Source of the DNA: Chloroflexota bacterium | GTDB lineage: Bacteria; Chloroflexota; Anaerolineae; DTPP01 | NCBI GenBank assembly: GCA_012514615.1 | Contig: JAAYZY010000285.1 | Coordinates: 1-5,767 of the forward strand | Direction of reading: 5' to 3' | Length of the DNA: 5,767 bases | In this document: positions 1-5,751 of the stretch, in pieces | How positions within the stretch are numbered: the stretch's first letter is position 1 | Layout of the letters: every line of letters begins with the position of its first letter | The notes under the pieces: model-generated | Told to the model about the DNA's origin: nothing | Database searches by the model: none | The model's input: the letters and a program-made list of their open reading frames with translations, nothing else | Position numbers and translations under genes: made by a program

Positions 1-513
1 ATGAAGCTGGCCTCGGGGGTGGCGCCGGTGCCAGCCCTTCTGCAGGCCGGCGTCAACCTGGCCTTGGGCACGGACGGCGCAGCCAGCAACAACAACCTGG
101 ATCTGTGGGGGGAGATGAGCGTGGCGGCCAAGCTGCACAAGGTCTGGAGCGGCGACCCCACCGTCGCCTCGGCGCGGGAGGTGCTTTGGATGGCCACACG
201 AGGGGGGGCGCGAGCCCTGGGCCTGACGGCGGAGCTGGGATCGCTGGAGGTGGGCAAGCGCGCCGACATCGTCTGCGTGGGGCTGGAGGCGCCCCATGGC
301 TTCCCCTTCTACGACGCCTACTCTCACCTGGTCTATGCGGCCCGGGCGGATGACGTGCGCTTGGTGGTCATCGAAGGGCGCGTGGTCTTCGCCCATGGGC
401 AGTGGAAGACGGTGGACCTGCCGTGTGTCTACGCACACGTACGGGAACTGGCTGAGCCTCTGGTGGGGCGCTGGCAGCGAGACGCCCGCTGGCGCAGTAG
501 GGTGGGGCAGTGA
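1..513 (+). CDS. mtaD: 5-methylthioadenosine/S-adenosylhomocysteine deaminase family amidohydrolase, C-terminal part (5' end outside window)
   Basis: This is the C-terminal 170 residues of a metal-dependent cytosolic amidohydrolase that deaminates adenine-type nucleosides such as methylthioadenosine and S-adenosylhomocysteine to their inosyl forms. The opening KLASGVAPV, then LGTDGAASNNNLD at residues 22-34, are hallmarks of the MtaD/SsnA group. D25 matches the family's metal-binding and catalytic aspartate that follows the last barrel strand. GSLEVGKRADIV (residues 80-91) is the usual return to the small beta-sandwich domain, and VVIEGRVVF near residues 121-129 is its closing strand. Family members have roughly 430-450 residues, so about 60% is missing, including the HxH metal site. 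The window happens to begin at an ATG, but this Met is almost certainly internal, because homologues place it inside an N-P-x-S-N-x-K-L motif. The gene overlaps the next one by 4 bp. The exact substrate (MTA, SAH, guanine or chlorinated triazine relatives) cannot be decided without the N-terminal half. Confidence 0.88.
   Translation: MKLASGVAPVPALLQAGVNLALGTDGAASNNNLDLWGEMSVAAKLHKVWSGDPTVASAREVLWMATRGGARALGLTAELGSLEVGKRADIVCVGLEAPHGFPFYDAYSHLVYAARADDVRLVVIEGRVVFAHGQWKTVDLPCVYAHVRELAEPLVGRWQRDARWRSRVGQ
499..513 (+). promoter_or_regulatory. Shine-Dalgarno and GTGA stop/start overlap (translational coupling)
   Basis: The downstream GTG start (510-512) overlaps the amidohydrolase TGA stop (511-513) in a GTGA junction. 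An AGGG at 499-502 lies 7 nt before the GTG, inside the last codons of the upstream gene. This arrangement is typical of coupled translation in an operon and supports choosing GTG at 510 as the start of the second gene. Confidence 0.65.
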
Positions 514-1277
514 CCGACTCCTTGGTTGCAGACGATCCCCTGGCGGCCAGCGCGCGCTTGGTCTACTTTCTGAGCAAGAAGGCGCGTAAGGCTACCCGCG
601 ACTACGGGCTCATCGCCGCCGGAGACCGCATCGCCGTGGCGGTGTCCGGCGGCAAGGACAGTATGGCGTTGCTCCTGGTGCTGTGCGCCATGCAGGCGGA
701 TTGGCCTGACCGCTTTGAGTTGTGTCCGGTGCACGTGACGCCGGCGGCCGATGCCCCTTGCGGCGGCGGCGACCCGGCCCAGTTGGCCGGTTGGCTGGAG
801 AAGCGTTTGGGCCTCCCGTTGGAGCTGGCGCCTATGGAGGCGGCTGGGCAGACCGACCGCTCACGGCCGTCGCCCTGCTTCCACTGCGCATGGAGGCGGC
901 GCAAGGCGCTGTTCACCGCAGCGGCGCGGCTGGGCTGTGCTAAGGTTGCCATGGGGCACCACGCCGACGATGTGGCGCAGACGACGCTGATGAACCTGTT
1001 CAACCACGGCCGGCTGGAGACGATGCAACCCAAGATCGGCTTGTTCGAAGGGGAGATCACGTTGATCCGCCCGCTGTTCTTCGCCGCCGAGCGGGAGATC
1101 GTGCGGCTGGCGAGGGTGGCTGGCTTCCCGCCGGCGCCGGCTGCCTGCACGGTGGGTGCCAACGGTCACCGCGCACTGATGGCGGATGTGCTGCGGCTGG
1201 TGGAAAGGCGACAGCGGCGGGCCAAGCGGCATCTCTGGCGGGCGGTGCAGCGGGCCGACGCGGCCGACGGGCGTTAG
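510..1277 (+). CDS. TtcA-like PP-loop tRNA 2-thiocytidine (or related) thiolation enzyme
   Basis: This 255-residue cytosolic protein belongs to the PP-loop ATP pyrophosphatase family, most like TtcA, which adenylates a tRNA base and replaces oxygen with sulfur. The PP-loop is SGGKDS at residues 46-51. A paired-cysteine motif CFHCAWRRRKALF (C123, C126) matches the TtcA CxxC followed by an arginine-rich helix. GHHADDVAQT at 149-158 and the segment NLFNHGRLETMQPK are also characteristic of the group. A third cysteine, C213 in AACTVGANGHR, sits where TtcA carries its last Fe-S ligand, so the three cysteines could hold a 4Fe-4S cluster. That is inference from the family. At 255 residues it is shorter than E. 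coli TtcA (311). The start is GTG overlapping the upstream stop. The ORF contains no other obvious domain. Its TAG stop overlaps the stop of convergent ychF. The target base (C32 or another position) cannot be read from the sequence, so no gene symbol is given; TilS is less likely because of the CxxC. Confidence 0.85.
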   Translation: MTDSLVADDPLAASARLVYFLSKKARKATRDYGLIAAGDRIAVAVSGGKDSMALLLVLCAMQADWPDRFELCPVHVTPAADAPCGGGDPAQLAGWLEKRLGLPLELAPMEAAGQTDRSRPSPCFHCAWRRRKALFTAAARLGCAKVAMGHHADDVAQTTLMNLFNHGRLETMQPKIGLFEGEITLIRPLFFAAEREIVRLARVAGFPPAPAACTVGANGHRALMADVLRLVERRQRRAKRHLWRAVQRADAADGR

Positions 1278-2356
1278 GCGTTGAACCGGAAGTGCATCAC
1301 GTCGCCGTCTTGGACCACGTAGTCGCGCCCTTCCAGGCGCAGGAGGCCTCGCTCGCGAGCCGCAGCGAAGGAGCCTGTCGCCAACAGGTCGGCGGCTCCG
1401 ATCACCTCAGCTCGGATGAAGCCGCGCTGCATATCGGAGTGGACCTGCCCGGCGGCGTCCCAGGCGGTGCCGCCCCGCTGCAGCGACCAGGCGCGCACTG
1501 CTGTGGTGCCGGTGGCTGTGATGTAGCTGATGAGATCCAGTAGGCCGTAGCCGGCTACGATGAGGCGCTCCAGGCCCGACTGCTCCAGCCCCAACTCGCG
1601 GCGGTAGTCTGCGGCCTCCTCTGGCGGCCAATCGACGAGGACGGCCTCCACCTGGGCGCTTAGGATCAGGGTGGGCACACCCTGCGTCGCGGCCAAGGCC
1701 AAGACGCCCTGAGCCAGCGGTCCGCCCTCCGGCAGGTCCTCTTCCCCTACGTTGATCACGTAGAGCTTCGGCTTCAGCGTCAGCAGATCGATCCCGGCCA
1801 GCCCCTCTCGTTCGTTGGGTGGAAGCGACTGGCCCTGGTTCAGCGCAGCCCGGGCTTGCTCCAGCAAGGCGATCTCGCCCTCGAACTCCCTGGGTTTGGC
1901 TTTGGCCTGGCCGCGAACCTTCTCTAGGCGGCGGTCCAAGGTCGCCACGTCGGCCAACGCCAGCTCCATTTGCAGCGTCTCCAGGTCTTGTTGGGGGCCC
2001 ACCGCGGCTTGGACGTGGGCCACATCTGGGTCGCGAAACGCCCGCAGGATGACGGCCACGGCGTGGGTGTTGCGGATGTGGCCCAGGAACTGGTTGCCCA
2101 GCCCCTCGCCGCGGTGCGCGCCTCGCACCAAGCCGGCGATGTCCACAAACTCCACTGTGGCCGGGATGACCTTCTCGGGATGGATGAGCGCGCCCACCCG
2201 CTCCAGCCGCTGGTCAGGGATGCTGGCGATGCCGATATTGGGGTCGATGGTGGTGAAGGGATAGGGGGCCACCGCGGCATGGCCTCGGGTCAGGGCGTTG
2301 AAAAGGGTGGACTTGCCCGCGTTGGGCAACCCCACAATGCCGATCTGCAGGCTCAT
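1274..2356 (-). CDS. ychF: Redox/translation-associated P-loop ATPase YchF (OLA1 family)
   Basis: The 360-residue product matches the usual length of bacterial YchF (363 in E. coli). YchF is a universally conserved Obg-related nucleotidase that binds ribosomes and is linked to stress and redox responses. The order is G1 GLPNAGKS (residues 9-16), switch I region PYPFTTIDPNIG (31-42), G3 DIAGLVRG (72-79) with a hydrophobic residue instead of the catalytic Gln, a coiled-coil insertion rich in Leu/Glu/Arg (about 125-175), G4 NVGE (202-205), and a C-terminal TGS domain (about 277-360) ending DGDVMHFRFNA. The NxxE form of G4, not NKxD, is the family feature that favours ATP over GTP. An in-frame ATG at 2494 would add 46 residues, but the family starts at the MSLQIGIVGLP Met, which has a good Shine-Dalgarno, so 2356 is preferred. 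The gene lies 62 bp downstream of the sensor kinase on the same strand and is probably co-transcribed with it. Confidence 0.96.
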   Translation of the reverse strand: MSLQIGIVGLPNAGKSTLFNALTRGHAAVAPYPFTTIDPNIGIASIPDQRLERVGALIHPEKVIPATVEFVDIAGLVRGAHRGEGLGNQFLGHIRNTHAVAVILRAFRDPDVAHVQAAVGPQQDLETLQMELALADVATLDRRLEKVRGQAKAKPREFEGEIALLEQARAALNQGQSLPPNEREGLAGIDLLTLKPKLYVINVGEEDLPEGGPLAQGVLALAATQGVPTLILSAQVEAVLVDWPPEEAADYRRELGLEQSGLERLIVAGYGLLDLISYITATGTTAVRAWSLQRGGTAWDAAGQVHSDMQRGFIRAEVIGAADLLATGSFAAARERGLLRLEGRDYVVQDGDVMHFRFNA

Positions 2357-2418
2357 GGTCTCTCTCCATCTGGCGCCCGGCGCAGGGGAACCGCGGCGCA
2401 CCCAACGCCGATACGGGC
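2357..2418 (-). other. 62-bp gap between kinase and ychF, no terminator seen
   Basis: The gap is very GC-rich. The minus-strand RNA can form a small hairpin (2370-2385, CUG-CGC/GCG-CAG with one bulged C and a 3-nt loop) just upstream of the ychF Shine-Dalgarno. No U-run follows it, so an intrinsic terminator is not supported. No separate promoter with recognisable -35/-10 boxes is seen here, which favours read-through from the kinase gene. Confidence 0.4.
2360..2367 (-). promoter_or_regulatory. Shine-Dalgarno of ychF
   Basis: On the minus strand GGAGAGAG precedes the ATG at 2356, with GGAG (2364-2367) 7 nt from the start codon. This decides the start against the 46-residue upstream extension, which runs back into the end of the kinase gene. 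Confidence 0.75.
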
Positions 2419-5400
2419 CTACCCTGCGGGCAACGGATCTTTGGGTAGGGCAATGGTGAAAGTGCTTCCAGCTCCTGGGGCGGTCTCCAGCCACACAGTG
2501 CCCCCGTGGGCGGCCACGGCAGCGCGCACGATGCTCAGCCCAAGCCCGTTCCCGGCCGATCCTTGGGCCGCGGCCGCCCGTCCACGGAAGAACCGTTCGA
2601 AGACCCGCGGCTCCTCGTCGGCCGGGATGCCGATCCCCGTGTCGGACACATACAGCGCGACATGCTCCTCTTCGTCGCTCAGGCGCACAACGATCTGCCC
2701 TCCCGGTGGGGTGAACCGGATGGCGTTATCCAGCAAGTGGTGGATGGCGGCTTGCAGGAGCTTCTTGTCTGCCATGACCGCGGGTACGGCATGGCTGAGC
2801 TCCAACTGCAAGTGGATCTGCCGCTCGCGTGCCACGTTCTTGTGCTCTTCCACCACCTCAGACACCAGGCCTGGGAGCTGACAGAGGGCGAGCTGCAGGT
2901 CGGTGCCTGCCTCGATCGTGGCCAACTCGAACAAGCCGTCGATCACGGCGGTGATGGCGTCCACTTCCTGCACGCAGCGCTCGATGAGGTCTCGCTGCTT
3001 GGATGATAGCTCGCCCACCATGGTGGTCATAGTGATGAGGCCGCGCAGCCGTCGCAAGGGGCTCTTCAAGTCAGTGGAGAAGCCGGCGATGAAGTCGCCC
3101 TTCAGGGCGTCCAGCGTCTTAAGATCGCTCAGATCGCGACCGGCGACGATCCACCCGGCAGGGCGCTTCTGCGCCTCACCGAAAGGTATGGCTCGCAGGT
3201 ACAGGGTTTCTCCCTTGGGGGTGGCGACCTCGGCGGTGAGGCGGGCGCGCGGTTCGCCCAGCCGGGTCAGGAAGCGCTGCAGCCCCTTGCTCTCCAGGGC
3301 CGGCCCCAGCGGGCTGCCCAGCTGTTCTTGCTCAGAGAAGCCAAAGGCTTCTTGGGCCGGCTGGTTGGCCGCCAACAGCTCGCCCTTGCCTGAGAGGATG
3401 AGCGCCGGCTCGAACGTGGCGTTCAGCAGCGTTTGCAGGCGGTCTTGGCGTTCTTGCAGCGCGGTCTTGAGGTACACATGATCGACCAGGAGAGAGATCT
3501 TCTTGGCCAGAGCCTGGAGGAGGCCGCGTTCCAGGTCGGCGAACGTCTTGGTATGGCGGTATTGTAGGCAGAGCATGCCCAGGTAGCGCTCGTCCACTGC
3601 CAGGGGGATGGCGGCCAGCGCCTGCACCCCGATGGCGGCCGCCTCCACAAACGGCTTGGGGGCGAAGGGTTCAGCCAACCGTTCGACGAAGAGAGGTTCC
3701 GGTGAGCCGGCCAGCTCGGCGTCGAGTTGGCGCATCCAATGGTCTGACGCGACGCTGGAACCGGCCCGCTGTTCCCTCACCACCAGCGGGCCGGTGCCAG
3801 CCACGTCTTCCAGGATGGCGGCAGCGGCGCTGGCATCGGTGCTGCGCAGGGCGGCGCGCAGCAGCTGGGCCAGGTCGCCCTGCAGGCCGACAGGCGAGAG
3901 AGGCGTGTGTGCAAGCTCGGAGAGGAGGACGAGCTGCTGGCTGCGAGCCTGCAGGCTTCGCCGCAACCGTTCCACCGCCACGGCCAGGCGGCCAACCTCG
4001 TCAGCCCCGTTGATGGCGATGCCGTCGGCAAGGTGACCTCGCGAGGCGCGGCTGGCGGCGTTGCTGAGCTGCGCCAGGGGCTGCAGGGTGCGGTGGGTCA
4101 GGGCTGGCAGGACCAGCGCGGCCATCACCGACGCCAAGGCGACGAAAGCCAGCAGCGGCAGAGAGACCGGCAAGGCGGTGGTCAACAAGGTGCTGCGCCG
4201 CACCACCGCCACCAGCTCCAAGCCGATGGCCGGCAGGGGAGTGGTCAACAGCAGGTCGCCTTCGTGGCTCAGGTGGCGCTGCACCGACCGCCCAGCGTTG
4301 CCACGAGCGGCCACGGCCGGGGTGGGTACGGCGCCGTCTTCATTGGGCGGGAAGACCCAGGCGAATTGCCCGGGAGCTCCCTGGGTCGGTCGGGCCGCGA
4401 GCGCGTCCAGGTGGGCTGCGCCGGGCAGCGGGGTGGGGAGGGCGTGCGCCAGCCAGGCGCGGCCGGGCGCAGCGGCCAGCCAGAGGCCGGCGTCGAACGC
4501 CGGGGCACCCAAGAGCAGGTAGCCGTCGCTTGTCCAGAGCCACTCGTCTGGCGACTGGATCAGGCGCAGGATCTCGCTCTGGGAGGGCGGAGAGGCGGTC
4601 CCGCCCGAGACGGGCTGCAGGCCCTCCTCCGGCTCCCACAGCCACAGGCCGGCCAGCGCTCCCCCGGGGGCGGTTCGCTGCACCAGTTCGGGGCCGCCTT
4701 GCCGCAAGGTGCTCTGCAGGGCGTCTCGGTCTCGCTCGATCTCTCGCTCCACCGTCTGAGCGATCAGCAGGAGGTCGTCGGTGACGACAGTGGTAGCTTC
4801 GTGCACGGCTGCTAAGTTGACGGCGTAGGCCCCTGCTAGGCACAGAGCCAAGATGACTGCTGTGGTGGCGACGCTGAGGTGCGTAACCAGGCTGCGGTGG
4901 TGAGGCGCCACGCGATAGGCGTGAACGGGCCGGCGCCTAGGCCACAGCAGCGGCAGAGCGATCTGCAGGGGGAACGCAGCCAGCAGAGCCGGGGCTAGCA
5001 GCCACAGGAGAACCTTGGCGCAGAGCATCCCATCCGAAAGCGGCTGGAGGGCCAGGGGGATGCTGAGGGAGCGCCAGATGGGGCTAGGCCACAGCATGAG
5101 CGACACCAACAAAGCCGCTGGGAGGGGGTGCCGCAGGATGGCGAACGTTCGGCCGCGATACGGCTGCCGCAGCAGGTAGGTGATCCCCTGGGCTGCCAGG
5201 CCGGCGCTCAGCACCGAGAGCAAGCTGTGATCGGTCTGGGCGGCGACGCCAGCACCCACCGCCAGCCCCACCAGCGTCATGGGCAGGACGCCCAGCCAAA
5301 GGGCCGAGATCACCAGGGGTACGAGGGCGGCGATAGGGTAGGGCGACCCCAAGGTGAGCTGTAACACGGGGTCCTGCGCCTCACACCAGACGCTGCCCGC

Positions 5401-5595
5401 CGCCCAGGCGCCAAGCGCCGCCAGGGCAACGGCCAGCAGCAGCCCCTTGGGCGTCAGAGCTGGGCGCTGGGCGCGAGCGCGCCACGCGACACCGAGGATC
5501 AGGAGGACGAACAGCAGGCAGAGCCCCGCTTCCAAGAGGTTGCCAGGCGCAGCCAGACGGAGCGCCGCCCATTCTGCAGAGAGTCGGAGCTGCAT
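2419..5595 (-). CDS. Membrane sensor histidine-kinase-like protein with HAMP, GAF and PAS domains; H-box histidine replaced by Thr
   Basis: The product has 1058 residues. About eight hydrophobic helices (near 19-36, 50-68, 84-101, 103-119, 125-142, 157-175, 193-218, 237-259) precede an extracytoplasmic region (about 260-473, possibly Cache-like). A ninth helix (474-498), HAMP (499-553), GAF (about 571-705), PAS (about 713-825), a DHp-like segment (826-896) and an ATP-binding domain (940-1053) follow. Basic loops (37-44, 143-156, 219-234) place the N-terminus outside. The ATP-binding domain looks complete: N-box LLDNAIRFTPPGG (N957), G1 DTGIGI (985-990), F-box VFERFFR (998-1004), G2 GNGLGL (1015-1020). 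The H-box is FSTDLKSPL (839-847) where homologues have SHDLKSPL or SHELRTPL, so the phosphoacceptor His is T841. Conventional autophosphorylation is therefore not expected. It could act as an ATP-binding pseudokinase, partner another kinase, or be a decaying gene, although the frame is intact throughout. The ATG at 5595 is chosen because it follows GGTGAGGA and gives a short N-terminus before the first helix. No response regulator is adjacent. Confidence 0.93.
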   Translation of the reverse strand: MQLRLSAEWAALRLAAPGNLLEAGLCLLFVLLILGVAWRARAQRPALTPKGLLLAVALAALGAWAAGSVWCEAQDPVLQLTLGSPYPIAALVPLVISALWLGVLPMTLVGLAVGAGVAAQTDHSLLSVLSAGLAAQGITYLLRQPYRGRTFAILRHPLPAALLVSLMLWPSPIWRSLSIPLALQPLSDGMLCAKVLLWLLAPALLAAFPLQIALPLLWPRRRPVHAYRVAPHHRSLVTHLSVATTAVILALCLAGAYAVNLAAVHEATTVVTDDLLLIAQTVEREIERDRDALQSTLRQGGPELVQRTAPGGALAGLWLWEPEEGLQPVSGGTASPPSQSEILRLIQSPDEWLWTSDGYLLLGAPAFDAGLWLAAAPGRAWLAHALPTPLPGAAHLDALAARPTQGAPGQFAWVFPPNEDGAVPTPAVAARGNAGRSVQRHLSHEGDLLLTTPLPAIGLELVAVVRRSTLLTTALPVSLPLLAFVALASVMAALVLPALTHRTLQPLAQLSNAASRASRGHLADGIAINGADEVGRLAVAVERLRRSLQARSQQLVLLSELAHTPLSPVGLQGDLAQLLRAALRSTDASAAAAILEDVAGTGPLVVREQRAGSSVASDHWMRQLDAELAGSPEPLFVERLAEPFAPKPFVEAAAIGVQALAAIPLAVDERYLGMLCLQYRHTKTFADLERGLLQALAKKISLLVDHVYLKTALQERQDRLQTLLNATFEPALILSGKGELLAANQPAQEAFGFSEQEQLGSPLGPALESKGLQRFLTRLGEPRARLTAEVATPKGETLYLRAIPFGEAQKRPAGWIVAGRDLSDLKTLDALKGDFIAGFSTDLKSPLRRLRGLITMTTMVGELSSKQRDLIERCVQEVDAITAVIDGLFELATIEAGTDLQLALCQLPGLVSEVVEEHKNVARERQIHLQLELSHAVPAVMADKKLLQAAIHHLLDNAIRFTPPGGQIVVRLSDEEEHVALYVSDTGIGIPADEEPRVFERFFRGRAAAAQGSAGNGLGLSIVRAAVAAHGGTVWLETAPGAGSTFTIALPKDPLPAG

Positions 5596-5627
5596 TCCTC
5601 ACCCCAGAAGAATGCCCCGCGTGGGGC
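5592..5627 (-). promoter_or_regulatory. Leader hairpins enclosing the kinase start codon and Shine-Dalgarno
   Basis: In the minus-strand RNA, GCAUUCUUC (5615-5607) pairs with GAGGAAUGC (5600-5592) over 9 bp with one G-U wobble and a 6-nt loop UGGGGU. The 3' arm holds the AUG (5595-5593) and part of the Shine-Dalgarno (GAGG). Just upstream, GCCCC (5627-5623) pairs with GGGGC (5618-5614) across a 4-nt loop, sharing two bases with the first stem, so the full stems exclude each other. GCCCCA (5627-5622) could also pair with the UGGGGU loop. Pairing is seen in sequence; a regulatory role is inference. Confidence 0.5.
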
Positions 5628-5653
5628 CAGTGTTCAGTGTAGCAACTAGACAT

Positions 5654-5682
5654 AGTATAGCACAACTCGATGGCGAATGCAA
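5654..5682 (-). promoter_or_regulatory. Sigma70-type promoter for the kinase (and probably ychF)
   Basis: Minus-strand -35 TTGCAT (5682-5677) and -10 TATACT (5659-5654) are separated by exactly 17 bp, with a TGC extended -10 just upstream (5662-5660). The -35 is weak (TTG matches only), but the -10 matches 5 of 6 and the extension compensates. Transcription would begin near 5647, giving a leader of about 50 nt that includes the start-codon hairpins. The site lies in the only AT-enriched part of the window. Confidence 0.6.
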
Positions 5683-5702
5683 CGGATCTGTGCGGGTCAT
5701 TG

Positions 5703-5731
5703 TTCACAGGGTGGTAGAATTGGTGTAGAAT
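5703..5731 (+). promoter_or_regulatory. Sigma70-type promoter firing rightward out of the window
   Basis: Plus-strand -35 TTCACA (5703-5708, 5 of 6) and -10 TAGAAT (5726-5731, 5 of 6) are spaced 17 bp apart. The predicted start near 5738 leaves a short leader before the candidate GTG at 5752. With the leftward promoter it forms a back-to-back pair whose -35 boxes are 20 bp apart (5683-5702). Confidence 0.55.
5714..5731 (+). repeat. Direct repeat GTAGAAT, 11-bp period, overlapping the rightward promoter
   Basis: GTAGAAT occurs at 5714-5720 and 5725-5731, one helical turn apart, with weaker TAGAG copies at 5733-5737 and 5745-5749. The second full copy contains the -10 box. The spacing is what a regulator binding one face of the helix would want, but two 7-mers in an AT-enriched spacer may be chance. 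Confidence 0.35.
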
Positions 5732-5751
5732 GTAGAGGACGGAGTAGAGCG

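Noticed and set aside
1..3. ATG at position 1 as the true start of the amidohydrolase
   Set aside because: The Met sits inside the conserved SNxKLASG region of the family, with the metal-binding HxH half missing upstream.
602..1162. 186-codon minus-strand open frame antisense to the PP-loop gene
   Set aside because: It is a shadow of a frame bearing SGGKDS and GHHADD motifs; no motif is seen in the antisense product.
1250..1272. GGCCGAC repeated twice near the end of the PP-loop gene
   Set aside because: It encodes a simple Ala/Asp/Arg-rich tail and is explained by GC-rich codon use; no third copy or flanking symmetry.
2370..2385. Hairpin between kinase and ychF as an intrinsic terminator
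   Set aside because: Short stem with a bulge and no following U-run; it sits right before the ychF Shine-Dalgarno.
2357..2494. 46-residue N-terminal extension of YchF from the ATG at 2494
   Set aside because: It runs back into the kinase coding end, is Arg-rich and unlike YchF. The ATG at 2356 has a good Shine-Dalgarno and matches the family start.
1970..2881. 303-codon open frame on the plus strand across the ychF/kinase junction
   Set aside because: It is antisense to conserved YchF and kinase catalytic motifs and shows no domain-like pattern of its own.
3073..3075. Thr at the H-box as a frameshift or single-base sequencing artefact
   Set aside because: The residues on both sides stay in frame and match the family, and at least two base changes separate this codon from any His codon.
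3907..4815. 302-codon open frame on the plus strand, antisense to the kinase
   Set aside because: Composition is Gly/Gln/Arg-rich with no recognisable motif. It overlaps a kinase frame whose domains are clear, and long antisense frames are common in GC-rich DNA.
5381..5707. 108-codon minus-strand open frame reaching into the intergenic region
   Set aside because: Its start lies upstream of the predicted leftward promoter, and most of it is out of frame with the kinase N-terminus, which has clear membrane helices.
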